A model generated the notes under the pieces. It was not told the origin of the DNA. It did no database searches and worked only from the letters and a program-made list of their open reading frames with translations. This document shows positions 52,508-62,720 of a stretch of 64,000 bases of DNA, in pieces. The position numbers and the translations under genes are program-made. The number at the start of each line of letters is the position of its first letter. The stretch's first letter is position 1. The DNA comes from Limnobaculum zhutongyuii (GTDB lineage Bacteria > Pseudomonadota > Gammaproteobacteria > Enterobacterales > Enterobacteriaceae). The stretch is taken from assembly GCF_004295645.1 (NCBI RefSeq), contig NZ_CP034752.1, positions 4,248,001-4,312,000 on the forward strand. Direction: 5' to 3'.

Positions 52508-53947
52508 TCACTTCGCTTCTTCCGCCTTTGGCGACATGACAGAGTCAAGTAAATCCGCTAATACCTTAACATTCTCCTCAGGTTCACCGGCAGGCTGAGT
52601 CAGCACCATCGTTGGTTTGATAGAGAGTATTTGATGAATACGGGCATTCACATCCGTCGTGGTCAGGCTGCTAAGGAACTTCTGATTCAGCTGCTGATAG
52701 GATTCCGGATCAACCGCAATAGAACCGCTTTTTTGGATCAGCAGACGCTGATTCATAATCTCAGTAGTATCGGTTTTGGCATAGGTCGCAATCGCCTTGT
52801 CCAACTGCTCTTTTTGCGCAGCAACTAAAGCTTTCAGCTCCGCTTCGGTGATACCTTCTTTATCCAGCTTCACTAATTCGGTGCCCAGCTGTTTAATACT
52901 GCTTTTCAGCGCCGGGAGCTGTACATCCAGCGTCATATTGCACTTATAGCGCTGAAACTGTACCTGACACTCAATATTCAATGGCTCACCTTTAAGTACG
53001 GTACGCCCAAGCTTCTGATTCAAACGATTCTTAATCATGTCATTGGCAATCATACTTAACCACTGGCGCTCCAGTGAAGCCGTCGTCACCACCGGATGCC
53101 ATGGATCATCCCATACCAGTTTAATACGATCTTTGGTCACACCCTGAGATGAAAAACTAACCGGAGTTGGCGGTAACGCGCTCAGTACAGCAATGGTTGC
53201 CGGCGTCTCTCGCTTACCACTTAAACCACCAAAAGCCTTATTGATCTGATCGTTCAATACCCGACGATCAACATTACCCACCACGTACAGCGTCATAGCA
53301 TCCGGGGTATACCATTTGCTGTAAAACTCACCCAACTGCTCTGCACTGGCGTCAGCAACAATAGTTTGCCCTGGTTCATGACCCATTAACGGCGAGTTTT
53401 TAATACGATAGCGCCACCAGGCATCATTCAGTCCGGATGGTAACATCACCAACGGTGACGCAAACTCACTGCGAATGGCCTGAATTTGCTCATCGGTTGC
53501 CGTTGGGCGGTTTACTGCATCAGATAACCAGCTAAATGCTTCTTTTAATATTTCTGGTCGGTTATTTGGCAGACTCAAATTGTAGCGAGTGTAATCATAG
53601 GAGACTTCCACCAAATACTTTGGCTCAGCATCCGGAAGAATTTGAGGCAACAAAGCCTGCATTTGATGGTTGCTAAAATGCTCGGTTTGAGACGTTGCCA
53701 GACGCGGTAACAGATAGGAAAAACCGACCTGTGGAATACTTTCCTGCAGAGAACCCGCATTGATTTCTAAACGAACTTCAATCTTATCGGTGGGTCGATG
53801 TGGAGTGGCAAGCATTTGCCATTTAAACCCATTTTCCAACTTTCCTTCCTGCCATGCTGGATCGGCTTTTAATGGCTCTGCCTGGGCAGCTCCCGCCATT
53901 ATCAACACCAATCCACCTAAAGCGGATCGTAAAAACTTACTATGCAT
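52508..53947 (-). CDS. yhjJ: M16-like protein YhjJ, probably non-catalytic
   Basis: A 479-residue exported protein with a signal peptide ending near AGAAQA (residue 23). The fold is that of M16 insulinase-like peptidases: WYTPDAMTLYVVGNVDRRVL and the NNRPEILKEAFSWLSDAV segment. Where active M16 peptidases have HxxEH, this protein has VGFSYLLPRLATSQTEH, so the zinc site is missing. E. coli YhjJ shows the same loss. A chaperone-like or partner role in the periplasm is an inference. The gene is convergent with kdgK. Confidence 0.92.
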   Translation of the reverse strand: MHSKFLRSALGGLVLIMAGAAQAEPLKADPAWQEGKLENGFKWQMLATPHRPTDKIEVRLEINAGSLQESIPQVGFSYLLPRLATSQTEHFSNHQMQALLPQILPDAEPKYLVEVSYDYTRYNLSLPNNRPEILKEAFSWLSDAVNRPTATDEQIQAIRSEFASPLVMLPSGLNDAWWRYRIKNSPLMGHEPGQTIVADASAEQLGEFYSKWYTPDAMTLYVVGNVDRRVLNDQINKAFGGLSGKRETPATIAVLSALPPTPVSFSSQGVTKDRIKLVWDDPWHPVVTTASLERQWLSMIANDMIKNRLNQKLGRTVLKGEPLNIECQVQFQRYKCNMTLDVQLPALKSSIKQLGTELVKLDKEGITEAELKALVAAQKEQLDKAIATYAKTDTTEIMNQRLLIQKSGSIAVDPESYQQLNQKFLSSLTTTDVNARIHQILSIKPTMVLTQPAGEPEENVKVLADLLDSVMSPKAEEAK

Positions 53948-54330
53948 ACTGAAACCTCATTTACTGCTTATATCAACCCCGACAACATCATGTGGTTGTC
54001 TGACAGCTGATATTTGCATCCTTGTCGTTTTTGTTATTGAAAGAAGCAGGCTGTCGAGATGTCACTCAATGCTACTATCATTTAAATAATAAAACTGATG
54101 GCTAACTTGCAAATAGAGACATTATGCAGAGAATACCGCCAGCAGCAAGCCGTCGGAAGGAAATGAAGCAACGCTTGGTTAGAAAATAAACAATTTTATT
54201 GCATATGAAATTATATCTGAGAAATGCTTTATTTCCACACTGACCAAATTTTTATCCGGTCTTATCCTATTCCATGTCAATTTTGATGGTTAAAAACAGA
54301 TTAGCGGCCCGCATTTTTCTTTGATAAAGA
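53948..54330. other. Gene-free stretch between yhjJ and dctA
   Basis: About 380 bases that should contain the yhjJ promoter. A 21-codon arginine- and lysine-rich frame at 54124-54189 on the plus strand lacks a ribosome-binding site and is not called. Nothing else was recognised. Confidence 0.4.
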
Positions 54331-54362
54331 TAAAAAAAATCCCCACCCGTAGGTGAGGATCT
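54331..54362 (-). terminator. Terminator of dctA
   Basis: On the minus strand ATCCTCACC pairs with GGTGGGGAT around TACG, with one wobble pair, followed by eight Ts. Confidence 0.85.
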
Positions 54363-54383
54363 TTAATTGAAACGAGGTATTAA

Positions 54384-55664
54384 TCAGACAGCGGGAGTCG
54401 CTTTTTTAGAGCCCTGATTGTTTAACTCTTCATGCAGTTTGTCTTCGTCTATCTGACGGCACCACTTAGCAACAACCACGGTTGCTACACCATTACCAAT
54501 CAGGTTAGTTAACGCACGAGCTTCTGACATGAAACGGTCAATACCCAGAATTAACGCCAATCCAGCCAGTGGTAAGTGACCTACCGCTGAGATGGTTGCT
54601 GCCAGTACGATAAAACCACTGCCTGTTACCCCTGCTGCCCCTTTGGATGACAACAGTAATACCACTAACAGCGTAATCTGGTTGAGCACGCTCATTTCTG
54701 TATTGGTGGCCTGAGCGATAAATATCGCCGCCATGGTCAGATAGATGGATGTTCCATCGAGGTTGAACGAATACCCTGTAGGGATTACCAATCCTACTAC
54801 TGATTTCTGGCAGCCCAAACGCTCCATTTTATCCAGCATTCTTGGTAATACCGACTCAGAAGAAGAAGTACCCAGAACGATCAGCAGCTCTTCTTTGATA
54901 TAACGGATAAATTTGAAAATGCTAAACCCAAAGCCTTTAGCGATTGAACCAACCACGAACACGATAAACAGTACACAGGTGATATAGAAGCACAGAATTA
55001 ACTGTCCTAACTGTACCAGAGAACCCACACCGTATTTACCGATAGTAAAGGCCATTGCACCAAATGCCCCGATAGGCGCCAGACGCATGATCATGTTGAT
55101 GATGCCAAAAATCACGCGGGAGAAGCTGTCAATAACATTAAATACTAACTGACCTTTTTCACCCAGGCGATGCAGAGCAAAACCAAACAGCACGGCAAAC
55201 AGTAATACCTGAAGAATGTTACCGCTGGCGAACGCACCTATTGCGCTGCCCGGAATGACATCCAGTAAGAATGGAACGATACCTTGTGATTTAGCTGCGT
55301 CAGCATAAGCGGCAACAGCGGTAGCATCCAGTTGAGATGCATCAACGTTCATACCTGCGCCTGGTTTGATCACGTTTACCACGATCAGACCAATCAACAG
55401 AGCTAATGTACTCACGATTTCAAAATAGAGTAACGCGATGCCGCCCGTACGACCTACGGCCTTCATGCTCTCCATCCCGGCTATACCTGTAACAACGGTA
55501 CAGAAGATAATTGGTGCGATAATCATTTTAATCAGTTTGATGAAACCATCACCTAACGGCTTCATTGATGCACCAATCTCAGGATAAAAATGCCCCAACA
55601 GTACCCCAACCGTTATTGCAATTAACACCTGAATATAAAGTGATTTGAAAATATTCAATTTCAT
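54384..55664 (-). CDS. dctA: C4-dicarboxylate:H+ symporter DctA
   Basis: A 426-residue member of the DAACS family that imports succinate, fumarate, malate and aspartate aerobically. KSLYIQVLIAITVGVLLGHF starts the protein. SSSESVLPRMLDKMERLG is the serine-rich HP1 loop, and VIPTGYSFNLDGTSIYLTMA plus the GVTGSGFIVLAATI hairpin are transport motifs. The ATG at 55664 has AAGGAAAGC upstream; an 18-codon longer frame lacks a site. Fumarate released by the mhb pathway is one of its substrates, but the genes are unlinked in regulation as far as visible. Confidence 0.96.
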   Translation of the reverse strand: MKLNIFKSLYIQVLIAITVGVLLGHFYPEIGASMKPLGDGFIKLIKMIIAPIIFCTVVTGIAGMESMKAVGRTGGIALLYFEIVSTLALLIGLIVVNVIKPGAGMNVDASQLDATAVAAYADAAKSQGIVPFLLDVIPGSAIGAFASGNILQVLLFAVLFGFALHRLGEKGQLVFNVIDSFSRVIFGIINMIMRLAPIGAFGAMAFTIGKYGVGSLVQLGQLILCFYITCVLFIVFVVGSIAKGFGFSIFKFIRYIKEELLIVLGTSSSESVLPRMLDKMERLGCQKSVVGLVIPTGYSFNLDGTSIYLTMAAIFIAQATNTEMSVLNQITLLVVLLLSSKGAAGVTGSGFIVLAATISAVGHLPLAGLALILGIDRFMSEARALTNLIGNGVATVVVAKWCRQIDEDKLHEELNNQGSKKATPAV

Positions 55665-55932
55665 GATGCTTTCCTTATTTTTATTAGCAACACGGTGTAG
55701 AGCGCTGGAAAATAACATCCAATTAACACTATGGATATTAATTTATTGATTAAACAATGGGGAAAAATCAGAAATATGAACTGGATCGCATCACAACCGT
55801 TGGTTTTACGTACTTTATGGTCAAAAATTAGTTAATCGGTACTTTTCTATCTCTGCTAATTAGTGGTTCAGTATTTATTAACAATATTAACAATCTCGTT
55901 AATGTACTACCTTCAGAGGAATATCGATTTTG

Positions 55933-57933
55933 TTAATAATAAGAAGACAGGTACTTTTCCTTAAACATTTCATAAGGAAGCGCCCGAGAGAAAAGATAGC
56001 CCTGAGCAAAATGCATACCGTGAGCCAGAAGCCAGTCGGCCTGTTGTTGAGTTTCCACTCCTTCGATCACCACTTTCAGAGAGAGAATCTGAGCAATCGA
56101 ATTGACGATTTGCACCAGCTCATCATCATCCGGTAGTCCATCCACGAAGCTCTTATCGATTTTCAACTCATCTACAGGCAAATGACTAAGATAATTAAGA
56201 TTGCAGTAACCGGTACCAAAATCATCCAATGCAATAGAAATGCCTAAATCGCGCATTTTTATCAACGTTGGTAGCACAGCCTTCAGATCATAAATATTTG
56301 CAGTTTCTGTCAGTTCCAGAATTAACTTGTTTGGGCTGAAATCATAGCGCTGACATAACCCGCTCAACTGTTTAATTAAATCAGGTTGTTGTAACTGTAA
56401 TGCCGATAGATTAACGGAAAGAGTTAATGGAATTGCCTGTTGTTTCCAGTGGGCCAGCGTCGTACAGGCTTCTTTCAGCACCCATGACCCTAACTCAAGA
56501 ATTAATCCTGTCTCTTCTGCTAATGGAATGAAATCCCCCGGAAAGCGGATATCACCTTCAGCATAGTGCCAACGAATCAGCGCTTCTGCGCCATAAGGCT
56601 GCCCGGTAGCCATATCTACCTGAGGTTGAAGATAGAGACGGAACTGATTCTCTTTCAGTCCGCGAGCTACTTCGCTCTCCATAATCAGCCGCTGCTGAAT
56701 GTTATTGGTCATATCCGGTTCAAAGAACAGAACCTGATTTTTCCATCGCCGTTGCGCCAGCAGCATCGCCGCCTGAGCATTGGCAATTAGCCCATCAGGT
56801 TCTTCACTATCGCTGGGATACTGTGCAATACCAATGCTAACCGTCGGCAAATACTGATACTCGTTAATACTGAGCGGCGAGGTAAGATGCTCAACCAGCC
56901 GCTGTCCCAGTTGCATGGCATGCAACGGACTTTCCTGCGACTTACTAAGTACAATAAACTCTTCGCCGTGAAGCCTTGCCAGCAGCGTATGCTCGCCCAG
57001 TACTTCCCTCATGCGTTTAACTGCATCAATAAGGCCAAGGTTTCCCTGCTCTTGCCCCAGTGCCTGATAGATATCTTTAAAAGAATCTAAATTAATAAAT
57101 AACAGGCTAAACGGCTGCTTTTCATAACCACTGTTTACCAGCTGTTGTTTTAACAGCTCCTGAAACAGGGTGTAATTGGGGAGATCGGTAATAGGATCCC
57201 GGGTGCTCATGCGGGTTAACTGGTGATGAGCCTGTACTAACGCCTGTTGATTACGATTATAACTGCGAACCAGTACCCCTAACTCATCATCCTGATGGTA
57301 TCGGGGTAATGAGAGCTGATGATACTGGATATTCTCTAACGGCAGCGTACGCAGGTCATCGGCAATAGCGCGCAGTGGATAGACTAATAAACGATTCAGA
57401 CACCAACTGATAGCAATAGAGAGCATAAAGGCCAGCAGTAAGTAAGCTACCAGCAGAGCAGAAAAACGCTTCAGGGTATATTGATAAAGCTTATAGGAGT
57501 CAGCTTCCAGTACCAGATAGCCCATAGGTTGGGGATCGATAGCATTGTATTCCGGTGAATAAAGTGGAATCAGTGAAACAATAGGAAGCTCCAACAACCG
57601 TTCCGCCAGATGAGGAACTTTGCCATTCGGTCCACGCTGGCTATGAACGGAGACCAGCTCAGTATTTACAATTAAATTGGCTTGGGTTAAAAAATCCAGT
57701 TCCATCAGATTATCTAATGCACGTTGGATCTCTTTCATATTTCTATCCCACAGCGCCCGCTCCAGCGGCTGAGAAACGGAATAGCCAATATTATCCAGCT
57801 GAATGTGGTAAACCTCTTTGCGCTGCTGAATAAAATCAAACATTTGTATAATGATAAAAATACAAATCGTCGCCAGAGCAACTACCGTTACTAGCGACAT
57901 CTGTTTGATTGTTAGCGAACGCTTTACCTGCAA
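55933..57933 (-). CDS. pdeK: Cyclic di-GMP phosphodiesterase PdeK (HmsP-like)
   Basis: A 666-residue inner-membrane protein. A membrane helix at about 12-32 and another at about 160-180 enclose a periplasmic sensor domain; a HAMP-like linker follows. The GGDEF domain is degenerate (HGEEF), so it should not make c-di-GMP. The EAL domain is intact: EALIRW, LSVNLSALQLQQPDLI, LELTETANI, ALDDFGTGYCNLNYL and ELKIDKSFV. It should degrade c-di-GMP. It is the homologue of E. coli YhjK/PdeK and Yersinia HmsP and sits next to the cellulose genes whose activity depends on c-di-GMP. Confidence 0.93.
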   Translation of the reverse strand: MQVKRSLTIKQMSLVTVVALATICIFIIIQMFDFIQQRKEVYHIQLDNIGYSVSQPLERALWDRNMKEIQRALDNLMELDFLTQANLIVNTELVSVHSQRGPNGKVPHLAERLLELPIVSLIPLYSPEYNAIDPQPMGYLVLEADSYKLYQYTLKRFSALLVAYLLLAFMLSIAISWCLNRLLVYPLRAIADDLRTLPLENIQYHQLSLPRYHQDDELGVLVRSYNRNQQALVQAHHQLTRMSTRDPITDLPNYTLFQELLKQQLVNSGYEKQPFSLLFINLDSFKDIYQALGQEQGNLGLIDAVKRMREVLGEHTLLARLHGEEFIVLSKSQESPLHAMQLGQRLVEHLTSPLSINEYQYLPTVSIGIAQYPSDSEEPDGLIANAQAAMLLAQRRWKNQVLFFEPDMTNNIQQRLIMESEVARGLKENQFRLYLQPQVDMATGQPYGAEALIRWHYAEGDIRFPGDFIPLAEETGLILELGSWVLKEACTTLAHWKQQAIPLTLSVNLSALQLQQPDLIKQLSGLCQRYDFSPNKLILELTETANIYDLKAVLPTLIKMRDLGISIALDDFGTGYCNLNYLSHLPVDELKIDKSFVDGLPDDDELVQIVNSIAQILSLKVVIEGVETQQQADWLLAHGMHFAQGYLFSRALPYEMFKEKYLSSYY

Positions 57934-58063
57934 AGGTTTATCTCCAAATGGCCTGATGACTGAATAATATATTTACATGCCCGGCGATGGGTAAAATATT
58001 ATAACGTTCACTCCTCACATTATGGCAAAAGTATTCTGCCACGCTCAGAAATCTGGCTCACTC

Positions 58064-61000
58064 TCATTTAAAATCAGCATAAGGTGTGAGTGGTTGAGGC
58101 GGTAAATCCATATCACCCAACCAAGGCTCCAGCGCATAGCGTACATAAATCAACGCATGGCTAGGGGTATAGTCTTTTGCCTGTTGAATATCGACTCCGG
58201 CTCCTACACTCCAGTGAGAGGTAATCCGGCGCTCCACCAATGCCCGCACCGTATACCCGGTTCCACTGCTGCTGCTACTGTCAGTCGTGGCATATTTATC
58301 CGGTAAACTATCGGGGATCAGCCCCTGCAACGGATAACGCTTACTGCCATCCGTTGATGAATGAGACATGGATACTGAACCACCCAATTCCCATGACCAG
58401 TTTTCTGTGCGCTCGCGATATAACAGCGGTAAAGAAAACGATAGATACTGTTGAGGGCTGTAATACCCCCCTGTCCCAAGGTGTAGTCACTTAAATCTTT
58501 CTGGTAGTGCCACCACATGGTGTTTAAACCTACTCTTACCTGACGGTCGTTTTCGTTAATCACTTTATAGTAGTAACCGGCCATCGCCTGCATACGCTGA
58601 TTATCCGCGACATTCTTGCCAGTCAGTTGGTGGTAAGCAACATTACCCCATACACCGTGCGGCCCGCCGCGGTCATAACTTAAATCCAGTTGAACACCAT
58701 TTTTACGCACGCCACCCCATTTGGTTCCGGTATAAGGATCAACCGCACCACCAAAGGATAACAACGAACTGGAAATTGGCCGGCGGGAAGCAGTCACCGT
58801 CCATCCCAGATTGTGCCAGTCATTGCTGTAGCCAACACCACCTACCCAGTCAACAACCTCAAATCCCATCGGCGTGGTACCGATATCCACCTGCCAGTTA
58901 TCATCCTGCCAGCCGGTTGCTACGCTGACACCATTACTCTTTTGGCTACGATCGTCGCTACAGCCAACTTCCCGGCAGGTACCAAACGTCTCTTTATAGA
59001 CGCCACTGCTGTCGGTACTAAAACTCCCCGCATTCATCATGACCGAATCACCGCGCAGAAAAGCCGTTCCCCGCTGTAGAGGAAAAGCAATGTGCAGCAT
59101 GGTGGTATGAGCGGTTAAATCAGAGATCCCTTTCGTACCGCTGGAGCCCCAATAGTCATGATCCAGCGTCACTGTCGTGGACTGCTGTTTATACAGTGAT
59201 TCCGCGTCTGATTTGATTCCTCGTTTTAGCCAATCATCCTGCTGGTTGTTACGCATAGATTTGGTAAACGTCTCATCATCCATCTCCGCTGAAGGTGTGA
59301 TCCCATAGGCAGTCATCGCATGGCGGTAATCATTTAATGCTTCGTCAGGATGTCCGGTTTTTTCCTCAAACGCCGCGGCATCACGTAACAGGCGGGCGTT
59401 ATCCATAGATGGTTCAGCAGAGGGTTGCAGTGCGGTTGGTTTTAATTGGGCCAGTATTGCTCCTGCACGCTCATCATCTCCCACTAATGACCAGGCATTG
59501 GCTAAACGACGCCCGGTACCGATATCGCTGGCTTGAGGTTGAATAGAGAGTGCACCCAGGGAAGCTTTGGCGGCATTTAAATCCCCTTCAGTAATCTGCG
59601 CTTCAATCACACTCAGTTGAGCATCCTGATTATCCGGCTCCCGGGCCAGAATCTTCTGATACTGCTCCTGCGCCTGTTGACCATCTTCCCGCTCTATCGC
59701 CCAGTCAGCCAGGGTAAGATCGATACGGGTACTGGCTGGTTGCTGTGTTAACCAGGCAATGGCTGCCGGTTCCCCTTCTGTTTCGCGAATTTGCTGGGCC
59801 TGTTGCAGGATTTGCGACGTTTTCAGACGAGTATCCAGTTCACGAATGTTGTCATTCCACTTTGCCTGACCCAACGTTTGTAGCTGGGCCAGTGCCTGAG
59901 CTTCACGACCACTGCCGGACAAATAGAGTGAATGCGCATATATCCAGTCAGCATCTTGTTGATGAGGCAGCATCGCCCGACTAAATAGCGAATCGGCCTG
60001 AGCATTTTTGCCCTGTGCGCGCATCACACCGGCCAGACGATAAGTTAGCCAAACATCATCAGGGGTCATTTTCTGAGCCTGAAGGTATTTCGTTTCTGCT
60101 TCAGCCGGTTTACCGGCAGCAGCAAGATCTTCCGCTTGCTGTTTCAGGCTACTTGCGGTTAATTCATTAAGTGAGCTACGCATGCGGTTTTTCATATAGC
60201 CCGGCAGGCTCTGAATATAGCTCAACGCTTTTTCTGGTGACTGCTTTTCATATAGCGAAACCAGCGAGCTAACGGCACTACGGCTATCCGGCTCACGACG
60301 CAGTGCCTGTTTATAGTAAGATTCTGCCGCCGCCACATTATTGCGGGCCATCTCTACATCACCTAAACCAATCAGTCCTTGCGCATCCGTACCATCAATA
60401 GCACTGGCCTGACGGTATAAGGTTTCAGCCTGATCCAACTGTTTATTTTTCAGGGCACTGTCCGCCCGATCGATGATTAACCAGTAACGATTGGTTTTAA
60501 TCAAACTATCCAGCTTGGAAGCATAAACACCTGCCGTATTGCTCGCTTTGGCTTTATCAAACTGCGCTAAAGCCTGCTGACTGTTTCCAGCTCGGGCATA
60601 GGCCTGCCCTAACGCAATCAGCAATTCAGCATCATTCGGTGAAGCACTCAGCGCCTGTTTTAGTGAAGGAATCGCATTACGACCGCCGCCACTGTCCACC
60701 TGTTCCAGTCCCCGGACTCTGGCGCGATAACGTGGGTCTTGTAGCAATGTCTGCTGGCGCACCAGCTCTTCTCTGGCATCAGCTACCTCCGGCTGACCTT
60801 CAAAGAGGGTGATGAAGTGTTGCAACTGAGCAACACTCCGATCCGAAGCCGGTATATCTTTTAGTTTGCTATACCACAGTTCGGCTGCACTACTGACACC
60901 ACCGGGACTGGCCGCCAACTTTTCCAGTACCTGATAAGCCTGTTGCTCTTTTCCTTCATCAAATAAGAGCTGCGCAATGGACATACTTAACGCATTTGAA

Positions 61001-61617
61001 GCTGGAAAGCGTTTTTGCAGCACTTGCATCTGCTGTAATGCATAATCTCGCTGACCGGGAATTTTTTTCACAACATTCCAGTATTCAATCGCCAGCTCCA
61101 GTGTAGGTGCCTTGCCTGAAAACAGTTCATCATAAGCCGCTTTAGCCTGAGCCAGTTGTCCACCCGTTGCCAGTAGCCGAGCCTGTTGTAGTTTGTTTTT
61201 TCCTTCTGGCTGCGCCAGCTCAATTTCGAGTTTAGCACTCAAATAAGTATCCGAATCAGGCTGTAGCTTTCTTAACTGTTCCAGTTGGCGAGTCGCGGTG
61301 GTCATATCTCCCTGACGCAACGCGTATCTAATTTGAGCGGCTAACGTTTCAGGCGCATTCGGGCTGATCTTCTCCAATCGATAAAGGGATTCTTTCACCA
61401 AATCATCCCGATGAGCTGATTCACCAATACGAATTTGTTCCTGCAACCAGGCTTCAGGCGATACGCTGTCTGCGGCTAATACGCCAAGGGGTGAGAGAGT
61501 AAAAGGAAGTAGCGTAAAGGAGAGTATCGGTGCAATGCGATGCACTGTACCCACCACGGGAAAAAGCCGATGATAAAGTTTCATAGTGTAGTTTGAAATC
61601 AGTGGGTAATTTTGCAT
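58064..61617 (-). pseudogene. bcsC: Cellulose synthase outer-membrane subunit BcsC, frameshifted
   Basis: The gene codes for the periplasmic TPR scaffold and outer-membrane export channel for cellulose. A signal peptide ends at about VLAADS; TPR repeats fill residues roughly 45-760, then the C-terminal barrel. The frame breaks at a run of six G residues (minus strand; 58466-58471). Upstream the protein reads DYTLGQGG, then goes out of frame. Downstream in another frame it continues YYSPQQYLSFSLP...GGSVSMSHSSTDGSKRYPLQGL to the normal end PPQPLTPYADFK. A seventh G would restore the whole protein. The first frame alone ends at 58318. It overlaps bcsZ; ATG 61617 with GGGAGA upstream is the likely start. 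Confidence 0.8.
58466..58471. other. Six-base homopolymer at the bcsC frameshift
   Basis: CCCCCC on the plus strand, GGGGGG in the gene. Family alignment (LGQGG followed by Y) predicts seven. It could be a real deletion, a slippage switch, or a read error. Confidence 0.75.
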
Positions 61618-62720
61618 GTATCTTTCTCCCAAGAAACCTGCAACTCTCCCTGTTGATTAAAGCGATAATATTGTTGATCCCAACCGAGACCGAAAAGAGT
61701 TAACACGCTACTGTAATAAGCATCTGCACCCGGAAGATTATTCACGACCCGTTCGCGTTGAACTGCCTGAGCCGGGGAACCCGCTAAAAATGGTAATAGT
61801 GCAGCAGAAAAACCAACTGGCCCGGTACCGGTAGCTTTACCGGTTTGAGTATCTACCGTTTCTGGTGGTAAGCCCGTATCCTGCGTCAGTTTAGCCATTG
61901 GTTGATAGTGGGCTATCAGTTCTGCTTTTCCCGGCGCATCTTCTGCCAGCATGCCAAGCCATAAATAGACCCGAATCGCATTGTAGTCGCCGGTTGCTCC
62001 GGTTTTACCGTCTGTTTGCCAACCTTTCTCTTTCTGCCAGACCACCCAATCAGCAGCAACTCCCGCAGGTGCCGCTTCAAGTAATAGCTTACGGTTGCTC
62101 TCTGCAACTTCACCCCAAATCTTGTCGGTTTGAGCGAGACGAGATAACAGTTGTGGCGGTTGATAACTGGGGTTCAACCGCCAGCGATCAGATTCGATAA
62201 AACCAGCTTTTCCAGGCATCAGCATGAAACCCAATCCCGGTATCTTCGCGACCTCTTCCCTGACAATACGTTGTAATAGCAAAGTACCCATTACCTGATA
62301 ACCACGGGAGCGCCAAAGCCGTCCGGCTTCCAGCAGCGTGTAGGCTATCCACAGATCAGAATCAGATGCGGAATTAGTATCCAGAATCCCCCAACTGTTA
62401 TCCAGTTTTTTACCCCATAGCCAACCGGGTAAGCGAGCCGTCAGATCGCCAGCGGCCAGATTATTCTCTGTCCAGTTCAAAATCTGATCGAATCGATTAC
62501 GATCATTCGCCACGAGTGCAAAAAACAGTCCGTAGCTCTGTCCTTCTGAGGTGGTGATGTTGTTACCGTCAGTGGGGTCGATAACCCGCCCTTCACGGCT
62601 GATATATTGCTGAGAAAAACGCTGCCACTGTGGCCAGTAGCAGCTATCTGCCCACGCCTGACCGGCGATAAGACAGCAACAGAACATCATCACCAAGCGT
62701 TTCATATTATTTATCTTCAT
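61599..62720 (-). CDS. bcsZ: Endo-1,4-beta-glucanase BcsZ
   Basis: A periplasmic family 8 glycosyl hydrolase of up to 373 residues. It trims nascent cellulose and is part of the synthase operon. The signal peptide ends at GQAWA. The catalytic glutamate lies in TTSEGQSYGLFFAL and the catalytic aspartate in DTNSASDSDLWIAY; TGATGDYNAIRVYLWLGM follows. Two starts are possible: the ATG at 62720 that overlaps bcsB by 14 bases, or the ATG at 62705 (MKRLVMMF) just after the bcsB stop, which has GAAG nearby. It overlaps the start of bcsC. Confidence 0.94.
   Translation of the reverse strand: MKINNMKRLVMMFCCCLIAGQAWADSCYWPQWQRFSQQYISREGRVIDPTDGNNITTSEGQSYGLFFALVANDRNRFDQILNWTENNLAAGDLTARLPGWLWGKKLDNSWGILDTNSASDSDLWIAYTLLEAGRLWRSRGYQVMGTLLLQRIVREEVAKIPGLGFMLMPGKAGFIESDRWRLNPSYQPPQLLSRLAQTDKIWGEVAESNRKLLLEAAPAGVAADWVVWQKEKGWQTDGKTGATGDYNAIRVYLWLGMLAEDAPGKAELIAHYQPMAKLTQDTGLPPETVDTQTGKATGTGPVGFSAALLPFLAGSPAQAVQRERVVNNLPGADAYYSSVLTLFGLGWDQQYYRFNQQGELQVSWEKDTCKITH

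Noticed and set aside
54124..54189. A 21-codon basic peptide frame
   Set aside because: No ribosome-binding site and too short to judge.
55740..55800. A possible CRP site upstream of dctA (TCACA half)
   Set aside because: Only one half-site is good and the spacing to any TGTGA half is wrong.
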